The notes: a model not told the origin generated them from the letters alone. Numbered from the stretch's first letter, positions 1 through 7,967 are shown. The stretch: 24,157 nucleotides of DNA from Chitinophagaceae bacterium UBA4857 (GCA_002399735.1 DHEF01000041.1:2282-26438), one strand, 5' to 3'. A program made the numbers and translations.

Positions 1-13
1 TCACTTGTGCTGC

Positions 14-58
14 AACAATTCTATTGGGCAATTTGTTTCTAACCCCGCTGTTCGGGGT
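14..58 (+). repeat. Copy 1 of a dispersed intergenic repeat ending in a CCCCG/CGGGG hairpin
   Basis: Bases 14-47 closely match the reverse complement of 24057-24091: both share AATTCTATTGG, then TTTCTAACCCCG. The copy ends in a short hairpin (ACCCCG at 42-47, CGGGGT at 53-58), and the copy at 24029-24133 also has a CCCCGA/TCGGGG hairpin at the same end. The hairpin is followed by ATTTT, so it could also end transcription of a gene left of the window. Bases 78-109 (TAATTCTATT...GTACC) may be a more decayed second copy. Confidence 0.5.
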
Positions 59-177
59 ATTTTAATCGGGGCCGTTCAGTAATTCTATTCAGCATTATGC
101 AAGTACCCTACTGTATAGGAAAACCTCATTGTTAAATTTTCAAATTAACTAATTGTCTAATTAAAAATTTATCTAAC

Positions 178-185
178 TATTTTTG
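178..185 (+). promoter_or_regulatory. Predicted ruvC promoter -7 element
   Basis: TATTTTTG is an exact match to the Bacteroidota -7 consensus TAnnTTTG. It lies 17 bases before the proposed TTG start of ruvC, giving a predicted leader of roughly ten bases. A TTG at 153-155 is a loose -33 candidate with 22 bases of spacing. Nothing else upstream is in frame, so the site supports the TTG start. Confidence 0.55.
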
Positions 186-202
186 ATGTTTAATTACAGC
201 AT

Positions 203-763
203 TTGCGTACATCTCCCACCATCATATTAGGCGTTGACCCCGGAACACTTGTAATGGGGTACAGTATTATTGAAATTAAAGGCAATAAAATAAGGCCGTT
301 GGAAATGCATGCCCTTAAGCTAAGCTCAAAAAAAGATAACTACGAACGCCTGCACCTGATACACGAAAAAATTGAAGAGATCATTCAATCATATAAACCC
401 ACAGAGTTTGCCATTGAAGCACCTTTTTTTGGTAAAAACGTACAAAGTATGTTAAAGCTGGGAAGGGCGCAGGGTGTGGCTATTGCGGCTGCTATGCGGG
501 CCGGATTATCGGTTACAGAATATTCGCCACGTAAAGTAAAACAAGCCATTACAGGTAATGGTAACGCCGATAAAGAACAGGTATGGAAAATGCTTCAACA
601 GCTACTGGTTATAAAAGAACAACCACAATATTTTGATGCTACAGATGCCTTGGCCGTAGCCATGTGCCACCACTATCAGCTAAACTCCGTTATTGGTAAA
701 TTAAAAAACAACCTGAATGGCTGGGAAGATTTTATAAAGAAAAATCCGGACCGTGTTAAGTAG
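203..763 (+). CDS. ruvC: Crossover junction endodeoxyribonuclease RuvC
   Basis: RuvC is the Holliday-junction resolvase of the RuvABC pathway; it cuts four-way junctions symmetrically in the cytoplasm using two metal ions. The 186-residue protein has the RNase H-like acidic residues in their expected settings: Asp12 in LGVDPGT near the N-terminus, Glu72 in FAIEAPFFGKN, and Asp145 and Asp148 in FDATDALAVAMCHH. The YSPRKVKQAITGNGNADKEQV segment near residue 107 is also typical. Length is normal for the family. The start is TTG: an in-frame stop sits at 191-193 with no ATG or GTG between, and the next ATG (Met18) would remove catalytic Asp12. A TAnnTTTG promoter element 17 bases upstream agrees. 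The gene stands alone, with 224 bases of repeat-like sequence after it. Confidence 0.93.
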   Translation: MRTSPTIILGVDPGTLVMGYSIIEIKGNKIRPLEMHALKLSSKKDNYERLHLIHEKIEEIIQSYKPTEFAIEAPFFGKNVQSMLKLGRAQGVAIAAAMRAGLSVTEYSPRKVKQAITGNGNADKEQVWKMLQQLLVIKEQPQYFDATDALAVAMCHHYQLNSVIGKLKNNLNGWEDFIKKNPDRVK

Positions 764-825
764 CTAATATATTCAGTCAATCTGCGCTACAAATACATTG
801 ACCAATTTTAAAATAACAAGAGGTC

Positions 826-884
826 TGTCAGGCTCAGGGTGACAAAGCGTAAAATTCTGCTATGCGAAACTTGTAATTTCGCAT
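826..884. repeat. Composite repeat-like intergenic sequence with two small inverted repeats
   Basis: The first part (826-844) reads TGTCAGGCTCAGGGTGACA, with TGTCA/TGACA ends. It resembles the widespread bacterial intergenic word that contains GCTCAGGGTGACA. The second part has ATGCGAAA at 862-869 and its exact complement TTTCGCAT at 877-884, a stem of eight pairs with a seven-base loop. No coding sequence covers 764-987. Recognition of the first part as a dispersed word is from memory. Confidence 0.35.
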
Positions 885-987
885 TACTATTCTATCGTTT
901 TAAGCGATTAATATTTTCACTTAAAAACAAAGCAGTTACAAATAATCAATTAACTTACACCAACTAACTGCAAACACCTGTTAACTT

Positions 988-1953
988 ATGAAAAAGATAT
1001 TCCTCTTTTTAGGTTTATGTCTTTGTTATAATCAGGCCAATAGCTGGGGCTTTTTTGGCCACAGATTAATTAACGAGCATGCTGTTTTTTTACTTCCTGC
1101 TGATATGTTGGTTTTATTTAAACCACAAATAGCTTTTTTAAAAGAACATGCTGTCGATCCGGACAAACGACGTTATGCCATTGCTGCCGAAGGTCCGCGA
1201 CATTATATTGATATTGATCATTATGGCGAATATCCCTACGATTCATTACCACGAAGCTGGCAACAAGCCTTAAAAAAATATGGCGAAGACAGTTTACAGA
1301 AATATGGCATTGTGCCTTGGTGGGTACAGACCATGCTTGCCCGTTTAACAAAAGCATTTAAAGATAAAAATCAAGCATTAATATTAAAGTATGCTGCTGA
1401 ATTAGGACACTATATTGCCGATGCGCATGTGCCCTTACATGCTACAAAAAACCATAACGGACAATACACTAATCAAAAAGGTATTCACGGTTTTTGGGAA
1501 AGCCGTATTCCTGAGTTATTTGCCACAAAGGATTGGGACTTTTTTATTGGTAAAGCAGATTATATAAAAACACCCGGTACTTTTATTTGGGCCCGAGTAT
1601 TGGAAAGTGCTGCTGCCGTAGATACCGTTTTACGCTTTGAAAAAGAGTTATCCGAAACTTTTCCTGCGGACCAGAAATATGCGTTTGAAGACCGGAACGG
1701 TACGGTTATTAAACAATATTCTACCGCTTATGCTACAGCTTATGACTTAAGAATGAAAGGTATGGTGGAGCGGCGTATGCGACAAAGTATTTATACAGTT
1801 GCCAGCTTTTGGTATACTGCCTGGGTTAACGCAGGGCAGCCCGATTTAAAAACACTCACAAACAAAACATTCTCTGCAGAAGATATAGCAGCTTTTGAAG
1901 AACTGAATAATGCCTGGCGAAATAATGCAGTGAAGGATAGAGACCATGAATAA
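988..1953 (+). CDS. Secreted zinc-dependent phospholipase C / S1-P1 nuclease-like hydrolase
   Basis: The 321-residue protein looks like a periplasmic or exported member of the trinuclear zinc fold shared by bacterial phospholipase C and S1/P1 nucleases. Residues 1-19 form a signal peptide ending in ANS; cleavage there leaves Trp20 as the new N-terminus. In this fold the N-terminal Trp itself binds zinc through its backbone. Further ligand candidates are His25 (WGFFGH), Asp75 (HYIDID), His141 and Asp145 (ELGHYIADAHVPLH), His167 and Glu171 (GIHGFWE). The order and spacing fit the family, but whether the substrate is a phospholipid or a nucleic acid cannot be decided here. The gene faces the DUF5723 gene, and its stop codon lies inside a 22-bp palindromic terminator. 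Confidence 0.82.
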   Translation: MKKIFLFLGLCLCYNQANSWGFFGHRLINEHAVFLLPADMLVLFKPQIAFLKEHAVDPDKRRYAIAAEGPRHYIDIDHYGEYPYDSLPRSWQQALKKYGEDSLQKYGIVPWWVQTMLARLTKAFKDKNQALILKYAAELGHYIADAHVPLHATKNHNGQYTNQKGIHGFWESRIPELFATKDWDFFIGKADYIKTPGTFIWARVLESAAAVDTVLRFEKELSETFPADQKYAFEDRNGTVIKQYSTAYATAYDLRMKGMVERRMRQSIYTVASFWYTAWVNAGQPDLKTLTNKTFSAEDIAAFEELNNAWRNNAVKDRDHE

Positions 1954-1990
1954 AAATGGCGGTTAATTTTAACCGCCATTTTTATTCATG
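1945..1990. terminator. Bidirectional terminator, 22-bp perfect palindrome over a stop codon
   Basis: Bases 1945-1966 are exactly complementary to 1969-1990, with only two bases between. The GC-rich core (TGGCGGTTAA) is flanked by A and T runs on either side, so the hairpin can end transcripts from both convergent neighbours. The TAA stop of the upstream gene (1951-1953) lies within the left arm. Confidence 0.88.
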
Positions 1991-2002
1991 TGTTAAAACA
2001 AA

Positions 2003-3394
2003 TTATCTTAATCCACCAAAACGAACACCTAAGAAAATATCCGCTTGTTTCGATGAATTGAATAGTGCTGTTAATACGCTACCTGAACCAAGATACACAG
2101 GGCCTAACTTTAAAGCCACACCGGCATTAAAGCTGGTTAATTCGCTGTAGTTAACAGGTAAAAAAACACCTACTTTTCTAATCTCATATCTGGGCGTTAA
2201 TGAAAACGAATTGAAGTAGTTACCGTTAAAAAAGTTTTTATCGGCATTAACCATATTAATATGCGCTGCAGCATTAATATATAAATTGCTCAAAATATTA
2301 TAGTCTGCATCAATATGTAGCATGCTTGGCAGCTTCACTTTATAATTTGTACCTGTACTGGATAAGGGAGTGAAAAACTGTGGTTTGCTATCCAGGTAAT
2401 CTTTCATTTCATCAATTGGCTGTTCACCCACTTCATTCAGGTTTAATGCTTCTATGCCGGTAATATCAATATTGTAGCCGCCGGAATTAGCCATGTCTTT
2501 TTTATATTTAACACTACCAATATCCTGTAAGGAAACACCAACACGCAGTTTATACTTATTACCCGAAGTTTCGCTACCGGCACCATAACCCGGTCTCCAT
2601 TCATATATTAAACCAAGGTCGGCACCAAAGCCGGTACTTTTAAAAGACGTTAATTCGTTTGCATCAAAATTGTCAAAAGAAACGCCACCTGCACCAATTT
2701 CCAGTCCTCCTGTAGCATTTGAAAGGTATACATCATCCGTTACAATATCTTGGGTAAGTGTGCCTTTTAACCGGTTAATATTCACGTAAGCATTGGCTAC
2801 ACCGGCTATATATTTTGCTGTTAAACCACCCTTAATATAATGTTCTCCCTTGTCCATTATAACACGGCCATAGGTTAAACCTATTTCAGACCAGGCATTA
2901 CCGGTTACCCGCATATTTTTATCTGAGTTAATGGTATAAGGGAAAGTGATACCATCGCCGTTGTTGCCATCAATGATTTGCCGGCCTAAAGTACCATCAA
3001 TATCTGTGGCATTAACCAGTACACGTCCGCGGGATGTTAAAGCCAATCCACTTTTTTTATCTAATGAAATTAATACTGATAAAGCTTTTAAATCAAAACC
3101 TAATAAGGCGTTGGAAGACTTGCCTCGGGTTCCCACAAACTGGTTAATGAGGGAATCGTCTTTACCTAATTCACCAATATTTTTTAAACTAAACGATGCA
3201 TTGTTGTTGCCCACACCAACACCAATTGAAAACAAGTTTACATCCCATTTGTAATTATTCTGGGCAGCGTTGGCAGGATTACTAAATACTCCCACAACTC
3301 CGTTGTAATTACTGGTTCTAAAACCGGGAAGGTCTTGGGCAAATAGGTTTATGCTGGTGCAGGTTAAAGCTGCAATGAAGAGGTGGCGCTTCAT
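2003..3394 (-). CDS. DUF5723-type outer-membrane beta-barrel protein
   Basis: This 463-residue protein has an N-terminal signal peptide (about residues 1-19, ending LFA before QDLPGF). The rest is rich in alternating polar/aromatic strands and Gly/Asn turns, as in an outer-membrane beta barrel. The opening of the mature part (NYNGVVGVFSNPANAA) and the overall plan are those of the Bacteroidota DUF5723 proteins, which resemble FadL/PorV-like barrels; their function is not established. The C-terminus FLGVRFGGLR looks like a closing strand. A TATCTTTG promoter element lies at 3434-3441. It is transcribed towards the convergent phospholipase/nuclease gene, and the two share the palindromic terminator at 1945-1990. 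The family name is from recognition, not a database search. Confidence 0.75.
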   Translation of the reverse strand: MKRHLFIAALTCTSINLFAQDLPGFRTSNYNGVVGVFSNPANAAQNNYKWDVNLFSIGVGVGNNNASFSLKNIGELGKDDSLINQFVGTRGKSSNALLGFDLKALSVLISLDKKSGLALTSRGRVLVNATDIDGTLGRQIIDGNNGDGITFPYTINSDKNMRVTGNAWSEIGLTYGRVIMDKGEHYIKGGLTAKYIAGVANAYVNINRLKGTLTQDIVTDDVYLSNATGGLEIGAGGVSFDNFDANELTSFKSTGFGADLGLIYEWRPGYGAGSETSGNKYKLRVGVSLQDIGSVKYKKDMANSGGYNIDITGIEALNLNEVGEQPIDEMKDYLDSKPQFFTPLSSTGTNYKVKLPSMLHIDADYNILSNLYINAAAHINMVNADKNFFNGNYFNSFSLTPRYEIRKVGVFLPVNYSELTSFNAGVALKLGPVYLGSGSVLTALFNSSKQADIFLGVRFGGLR

Positions 3395-3433
3395 GTTTTG
3401 ACTTGTTAAGATTTAATGATTTAGATTTCGCGG

Positions 3434-3441
3434 CAAAGATA
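3434..3441 (-). promoter_or_regulatory. Predicted promoter -7 element of the DUF5723 gene
   Basis: On the minus strand the bases read TATCTTTG, an exact TAnnTTTG match, 39 bases before the ATG at 3392-3394. No good -33 TTTG was found at the preferred 19-base spacing. Confidence 0.5.
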
Positions 3442-3503
3442 TATTGACAAAAGGGAGAAAACGAGTAAAGTGGACTTTATTATTTAGCCAGATGTTTATA
3501 ACA

Positions 3504-3531
3504 ACAAAGGCAGCCAATTGGCTGCCTTTGT
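3504..3531 (-). terminator. Intrinsic terminator of the 68-residue gene
   Basis: ACAAAGGCAGCC at 3504-3515 is exactly complementary to 3520-3531, with AATT between. On the minus strand the stem is followed by TTGTTATA. It lies 23 bases past the stop of the 3555-3761 gene. Confidence 0.75.
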
Positions 3532-3554
3532 AAAATTATGTAACTAAGGATGTT

Positions 3555-3761
3555 TTATTCCCAACCTTGTTTGGCAATACCCGCTTTAATAGCAGCAAGC
3601 GCCTTTTCTTCACCTAGTAGAGTAGTAAGTTTATTACCTTTTCCGTCATGACCTTGCGCCATATATGCACCTCTTGCAGTTTTAGTAATCACTGCCTCTT
3701 GGATAGGTACGCCTTTTTCTTTGGTTTTTACGTTATACGCTGTTAGTGTTATTTCTGCCAT
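3555..3761 (-). CDS. Small conserved-looking hypothetical protein (68 aa)
   Basis: I do not assign a family. The 68-residue product starts MAEITLTAYNVKTKEKGVPIQ and has no signal peptide, membrane segment or cysteine. Its composition is that of a small soluble basic/acidic protein, with a VITKTARGAYMAQGHDGKGNKL middle and an Ala-rich helix-like end (EEKALAAIKAGIAKQGWE). The phrase AYMAQGHDGKGNKL sounds like a small all-beta fold, but this is a guess. Evidence that the gene is real: a clean terminator 23 bases downstream, a promoter-like TAACTTTA on the minus strand (3788-3795) about 27 bases upstream of the ATG, and codon use like the neighbours. It lies between gyrB and the DUF5723 gene, with its own transcription signals. 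Confidence 0.7.
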   Translation of the reverse strand: MAEITLTAYNVKTKEKGVPIQEAVITKTARGAYMAQGHDGKGNKLTTLLGEEKALAAIKAGIAKQGWE

Positions 3762-3889
3762 GACTCAAATTTTTATGTTATTATAATTAAAGTTACAAAA
3801 TTTCAAGGGTTTAGGGACTTAAAAGTTTTGTACAAATTAATAAACGGATAAACCGTTATGTAAAGTGTTTAAAGTTAATAATTTATATA

Positions 3890-5869
3890 TTAAATATCCA
3901 GCTTTGCGTATTTAGCGTGACTTTCAATAAACTCCCTGCGTGGACCTACTTCATCACCCATAAGCATACCAAATACTCTGTCTGCTTCGGCTGCACTTTC
4001 AATAGTAACCTGTTTTAAGGTCCTTCTTTCCGGGTCCATAGTTGTATCCCACAATTGCTCAGCGTTCATCTCACCCAAACCTTTGTATCGTTGTATAGTT
4101 ACCGAATCTTCTTTACCGGCACCTATTTTTTCAATCAGTGCTTTACGTTGTTCTTCATTGTAAGCGTATGCTTGTTCTTTTCCTTTTTTCACCAGATAAA
4201 GTGGCGGTTGTGCCAGGTAAACATAACCTTGCTCAACCAAAGCTTTCATGTAACGGAAAATAAAGGTAAGTATCAGTGTGGCAATGTGGCTACCGTCCAC
4301 ATCGGCATCGGTCATAATAATCAACTTGTGGTAGCGCAGTTTTACAAGGTTCAACTCTTTAGGATCTTCCGGTGTACCTACAGTTACCCCTAAGGCTGTG
4401 TACATATTACGGATTTCTTCATTTTCATAAATCTTGTGTTCCATGGCTTTTTCCACATTCAGAATTTTACCACGTAAGGGTAAAATGGCCTGAAAACTAC
4501 GGTCGCGACCCTGCTTGGCAGTACCACCGGCCGAGTCCCCTTCCACAAGGTATAATTCACATTTTTCAGGGTCACGGTCCGAGCAGTCGGCTAGTTTACC
4601 CGGTAAACCACCACCGGTTAAAACCGATTTGCGTTGTACCAATTCCCTGGCTTTACGAGCTGCGGCACGTGCCTGTGCGGCCAATATAACTTTGGCAACA
4701 ATATTTTTTGCCTCTTTAGGGTTCTCTTCTAAAAATTCATTTAATGCTTTACTCACTGTGCTATCCACTACACCCATTACATCACTGTTACCCAGTTTTG
4801 TTTTGGTCTGGCCTTCAAACTGAGGTTCCGGTACTTTTACCGATATAATCGCACTCAAACCTTCTCTAAAGTCGTCACCTTCAATTTCTACTTTGGCTTT
4901 TTCAAACAAACCGTTTTTATCGCCATAGCTTTTAAATACACGGGTTAATGCACGACGGAAACCCGATACGTGGGTACCGCCTTCAATAGTGTTAATGTTG
5001 TTTACGTAAGAGTAAATATGTTCGTTGTAACTATCGTTATAACTTAAAGCTACTTCTACCGCAACATTGGTATTGTCATCACGTCCTTCAACCGAAATAG
5101 TATTAGGAATTAATGGTTGTCTGCCGGCGTTTTTATCTAATAGCTCCACAAACTCTACAATACCGCCCTCGCTGTAAAATACGGCACTGTAATCGCTGCC
5201 GTCGTCGTTTTTCTCACGTATATCGTTAAGTGTAATACGTACACCACGGTTTAAAAAAGCCAGCTCACGCAAACGGCCTTCCAGTATTTCTTTGTTATAA
5301 ATTGTGGTAGTAAAAATGCTCCCGTCGGGCCAAAAGTGTACACGGGTGCCGGTTTTTTCACTGGTGCCAATTTCTCTTACATCGTATTGCGGAATACCAA
5401 TTTTATACTCCTGCTCAAAAATCTTTCCCTCACGTTCAACTTTTACTTGTAGTAAGGAGCTTAATGCGTTTACGCAACTTACCCCCACACCGTGTAAACC
5501 ACCCGATACTTTGTATGTGTCTTTATCAAACTTACCACCGGCATGTAATACAGTCATTACAATTTCCAGGGCCGATTTTTTTTCCTTGGTGTTAATACCT
5601 GTAGGAATACCACGGCCATCGTCCTGTACCGAAATCGAATTGTCTTCGTGTATGGTTACCTCAATGTTTTTGCAATAACCGGCCAATGCTTCGTCAATAG
5701 AGTTGTCTACCACCTCATAAACCAGGTGATGCAAACCTTTAACGCCAATGTCGCCAATGTACATGGCAGGCCGTTTTCTTACCGCCTCCAATCCTTCCAA
5801 TACCTGAATACTATCTGCGCCGTACCCGCTTTGTGCCGGGTTGTTTTTTTCAGTCGTTTCTGTGCTCAT
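3890..5869 (-). CDS. gyrB: DNA gyrase subunit B
   Basis: GyrB is the ATPase half of DNA gyrase (A2B2), which introduces negative supercoils into DNA. The 659-residue protein shows all expected parts. The GHKL ATPase has Asn56 (EVVDNSIDEA), DDGRGIP around 83-89 and GGLHGVGVSCVNALS at 123-137. The transducer has the QTKTKLG loop at about 354-360. The TOPRIM domain has Glu443 (LVEGDSAGGTA) and the DxDxD residues 521, 523 and 525 (DADVDGSHI). The C-terminal GyrB motif has RYKGLGEMNAEQLWDTTMDP. The length matches forms lacking the extra domain of enterobacterial GyrB. ParE is the alternative, but the whole sequence reads like Bacteroidota GyrB. A TAAATTTG promoter element lies 46 bases upstream, and no gyrA is nearby. 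Confidence 0.95.
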   Translation of the reverse strand: MSTETTEKNNPAQSGYGADSIQVLEGLEAVRKRPAMYIGDIGVKGLHHLVYEVVDNSIDEALAGYCKNIEVTIHEDNSISVQDDGRGIPTGINTKEKKSALEIVMTVLHAGGKFDKDTYKVSGGLHGVGVSCVNALSSLLQVKVEREGKIFEQEYKIGIPQYDVREIGTSEKTGTRVHFWPDGSIFTTTIYNKEILEGRLRELAFLNRGVRITLNDIREKNDDGSDYSAVFYSEGGIVEFVELLDKNAGRQPLIPNTISVEGRDDNTNVAVEVALSYNDSYNEHIYSYVNNINTIEGGTHVSGFRRALTRVFKSYGDKNGLFEKAKVEIEGDDFREGLSAIISVKVPEPQFEGQTKTKLGNSDVMGVVDSTVSKALNEFLEENPKEAKNIVAKVILAAQARAAARKARELVQRKSVLTGGGLPGKLADCSDRDPEKCELYLVEGDSAGGTAKQGRDRSFQAILPLRGKILNVEKAMEHKIYENEEIRNMYTALGVTVGTPEDPKELNLVKLRYHKLIIMTDADVDGSHIATLILTFIFRYMKALVEQGYVYLAQPPLYLVKKGKEQAYAYNEEQRKALIEKIGAGKEDSVTIQRYKGLGEMNAEQLWDTTMDPERRTLKQVTIESAAEADRVFGMLMGDEVGPRREFIESHAKYAKLDI

Positions 5870-5915
5870 AAATGAAGTAACCCTTCGGTTTAAATGCGAA
5901 AATTTTAAATGCTTA

Positions 5916-5923
5916 CAAATTTA
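5916..5923 (-). promoter_or_regulatory. Predicted gyrB promoter -7 element
   Basis: The minus strand reads TAAATTTG, an exact TAnnTTTG match. It lies 46 bases before the gyrB ATG, giving a leader of about 40 bases. A TTTA sixteen bases further upstream is the nearest -33 candidate. Confidence 0.5.
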
Positions 5924-6136
5924 CGAAAATACATGCGGCTAAAGGGCTTTCTTAAAACCTTTTTTACCCATTTTATCCAGTTTTTAAATGGCTTTTTGTG
6001 GGTATTTACACATCTGATTTTTATACTATAAAAACAACCAACTTTTTGTTTTGTTTACCGGCCTTTGTTCCTTGATTGAGCGTCCCTTGCGACGCTCAAT
6101 TCGGGGTTCGGTTCGCTAATCAGCGGCCTCCCCAAA

Positions 6137-6153
6137 CCCCTCCGAAGGAGGGG
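6137..6153. repeat. CCCCTCC/GGAGGGG hairpin word
   Basis: CCCCTCC at 6137-6143 pairs perfectly with GGAGGGG at 6147-6153 around GAA. It sits in the phrase CCTCCCCAAACCCC...GGGGCTTTG, which I recall as a recurrent intergenic word in Bacteroidota genomes. That recollection was not checked. Confidence 0.4.
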
Positions 6154-6245
6154 CTTTGAATCGATTATATGTGACTTCTTGTCTTTACTATGAAGAACAC
6201 TTACTATCCATATCTATTAACGATGAACCATTAACTCCAGATGAA

Positions 6246-6356
6246 GGGCTGCCCGATTGACAGCAGTAGCTGCAACGGTGTGTGGGCAATGCAGCGCAGG
6301 CGTTGCACTACTGTAGAAAGCGGGAACAAAAGCTGACCGGAGTTACTACTGCTGAT
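6246..6356. repeat. Imperfect palindromic repeat, type GCCCGATTG...TGTAG-AAAGCGGGA
   Basis: CAGTAG-C-TGCAACG (from about 6264) pairs with CGTTGCA-CTACTG (to about 6312), giving 13 pairs with one bulged C. An alternative outer stem uses CAGCAGTA with TACTGCTG, closed by GGGCT with AGCCC. The left edge (GCCCGATTG) and the right shoulder (TGTAGAAAGCGGGA) are also found around the element at 14758-14835, so the two look like diverged members of one family. Confidence 0.5.
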
Positions 6357-6372
6357 AGCCCCAAAATAAGAG

Positions 6373-6400
6373 AAGTCGGGAAGTCCGAAAGTCAGGAAGA
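6373..6400. repeat. Degenerate 8-bp tandem repeat, about 3.5 units
   Basis: The units are AAGTCGGG, AAGTCCGA, AAGTCAGG and AAGA, an eight-base period based on AAGTC. No gene overlaps it. It lies just after the palindromic repeat at 6246-6356. Confidence 0.6.
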
Positions 6401-6483
6401 CTACGAGTGTACGATATAGTTACCTGTTAAATCATACATGAATAAAATCAGACATCATACATTTACTCCTATGGCCCAAAATA

Positions 6484-6508
6484 AAAACCCGCTGCAAGAG
6501 CGGGCTTT
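6484..6508 (-). terminator. Intrinsic terminator of lpxC-fabZ
   Basis: CCCGCT at 6488-6493 pairs with AGCGGG at 6499-6504 around GCAAG. The stem extends by three A-T pairs after one mismatch. On the minus strand it is followed by a T run (TTTTTAT). It lies 25 bases past the lpxC-fabZ stop. Confidence 0.85.
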
Positions 6509-6532
6509 ATTATATCTTAAACGTAGTTTTTA

Positions 6533-7939
6533 TTAAGAACGTTTTACTATTTGTGCTACCAGGTCTGCTTCAGTAGCCACTTTGCCACCCACATACACGG
6601 TACCTTTCATTTCGCAAATACCACGACGGATAGGTGCCATTAATTCCATTTTTAACAGCATGGTATCGCCGGGTTTTACCATTTGTTTAAACTTACAATT
6701 GTCAATTTTTAAAAAGTAGGTATCGTATTGTCCATCGCCGCTTAGGTTAATGGCTAAAATACCACCACACTGTGCCAATGCTTCAATTTGTAACACGCCG
6801 GGCATTACGGGGTTATCGGGAAAATGACCCGGGAAAAACCACTCGTTAAATGTTACATTTTTTACACCCACAATTTTTGTGTCGGTTAGCTCAATTACTT
6901 TATCAACCAATGCAAAAGGGTAGCGGTGAGGCAGGGTTTTACTAATGTATTGATGGTCGTAAACCGGTGGTTGCGATGGGTCGTAAACAGGTACATCTTT
7001 CGTGTGTCGGTTTTTTTTGATGTGCTGTTTTATTTTTTTAGCAAATGCTACATTACTGCTGTGGCCGGGGCGGTTGGCAATAATGCGGCCTTTTACCGGG
7101 TAACCTATCAAAGCAAGGTCACCTACAATATCCAACAATTTGTGGCGGGCGGGTTCGTTGGGAAAACGTAGTTCCAGGTTGTTTAAATAACCTTCGCTTT
7201 TAACTTCAATATTGTCTTTTTTGAAAGTCTGGCGCAGGCGTTCCATTTCATCCTCGCTTACAGCTTTATCAACAATAACAATGGCATTGTTTACATCGCC
7301 ACCTTTAATAAGGTTGTGCTGCAATAACATTTCCAGCTCGTGTAAAAACACAAACGTACGACTGTGCGAAATTTCGTCTTTAAAATCCTTCATGGTTTTT
7401 AGCTGCGCATGTTGCGTGCCTAAAACGGGAGAATTAAAGTCAATTAAGGTAGTAATCTGGTATTCAACAGCAGGCATAATCATCATCTCCACCCGCTTTT
7501 CCTCATCGGTATGAAAAATATTTTCATCGATGGTGTACCATATTTTAGCAGCGTCTTGTTCCAGTACGCCGGCTTCTTCAATCATTTCTACAAAAGGCCA
7601 TGAGCTGCCATCCATAATAGGCATTTCGGGGCCGTTTACTTCTATTAAACAGTTGTCAATACCCATGCCTACCAGTGCAGCCAACACATGTTCAACGGTA
7701 CTTACTTTGGCACCGTTTGACTCCAGTGTGGTGCCACGGCTGGTGTCGGTAACCAAGTCACAATCAGCTTTAATAATGGGCTGGTTGGGTAAGTCAATAC
7801 GTTGAAACTGGAAACCGTAACCGGGGCTGGCCGGGTTTAAAGTAAGTGTGACCTGTGCGCCCGTGTGTAAACCGGTGCCGGCAATACTTACTGCTTTTTT
7901 AATAGTATGCTGCTTATCTGGATTAAATCGTACACTCAT
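6533..7939 (-). CDS. lpxC-fabZ: Bifunctional UDP-3-O-acyl-GlcNAc deacetylase / 3-hydroxyacyl-ACP dehydratase
   Basis: One 468-residue protein joins two enzymes. LpxC (about 1-305) is the zinc deacetylase that commits the cell to lipid A synthesis. FabZ (about 325-468) dehydrates 3-hydroxyacyl-ACP in fatty-acid elongation. LpxC residues visible are His84 (STVEHVLAAL), His266 and Asp270 (ARHKLLDIVGDL), which would bind zinc, and His293 (RPGHSSN), the general acid. FabZ shows His338 (LPHRYPFALVD) and Glu386 (PGVLQIEALAQ). This fusion is standard in Bacteroidota and makes both reactions share one expression level, although both compete for the hydroxyacyl-ACP pool. A TATCTTTG element lies about 20 bases before the start, and a terminator follows. 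Neither lpxA nor lpxD adjoins it: lpxD is 2.5 kb away beyond two opposite-strand genes. Confidence 0.96.
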   Translation of the reverse strand: MSVRFNPDKQHTIKKAVSIAGTGLHTGAQVTLTLNPASPGYGFQFQRIDLPNQPIIKADCDLVTDTSRGTTLESNGAKVSTVEHVLAALVGMGIDNCLIEVNGPEMPIMDGSSWPFVEMIEEAGVLEQDAAKIWYTIDENIFHTDEEKRVEMMIMPAVEYQITTLIDFNSPVLGTQHAQLKTMKDFKDEISHSRTFVFLHELEMLLQHNLIKGGDVNNAIVIVDKAVSEDEMERLRQTFKKDNIEVKSEGYLNNLELRFPNEPARHKLLDIVGDLALIGYPVKGRIIANRPGHSSNVAFAKKIKQHIKKNRHTKDVPVYDPSQPPVYDHQYISKTLPHRYPFALVDKVIELTDTKIVGVKNVTFNEWFFPGHFPDNPVMPGVLQIEALAQCGGILAINLSGDGQYDTYFLKIDNCKFKQMVKPGDTMLLKMELMAPIRRGICEMKGTVYVGGKVATEADLVAQIVKRS

Positions 7940-7959
7940 TAGTTTTATTATTAGCCGGG

Positions 7960-7967
7960 CAAAGATA
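7960..7967 (-). promoter_or_regulatory. Predicted lpxC-fabZ promoter -7 element
   Basis: The minus strand reads TATCTTTG, an exact TAnnTTTG match ending 20 bases before the ATG (7937-7939), which predicts a leader of about 14 bases. It shows lpxC-fabZ has its own promoter instead of depending on lpxD. Confidence 0.6.

Larger units (their letters stand above)
5870..6532. other. 663-bp intergenic region between gyrB and lpxC-fabZ, filled with repeat-like DNA
   Basis: No convincing gene is visible here on either strand. From left to right it holds the gyrB promoter, an ATTGAGCGTC/GACGCTCAAT hairpin (6075-6084 with 6091-6100), a CCCCTCC-GAA-GGAGGGG hairpin (6137-6153), a large imperfect palindrome (6246-6356), an eight-base tandem repeat (6373-6400) and the lpxC-fabZ terminator (6484-6508). 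This accumulation suggests a neutral landing zone. Confidence 0.6.

Noticed and set aside
4055..5875. Several plus-strand open frames within gyrB
   Set aside because: They lie opposite a fully conserved gyrB, lack family features and promoters, and are expected antisense frames.
6246..6356. Riboswitch or leader RNA of gyrB or lpxC
   Set aside because: It lies downstream of lpxC-fabZ and more than 370 bases upstream of gyrB, beyond the gyrB promoter, and its edges recur at 14758-14835, so a dispersed repeat explains it better.
6373..6400. CRISPR-like array
   Set aside because: The period is eight bases with no spacers, and there are no cas genes; it is a simple tandem repeat.
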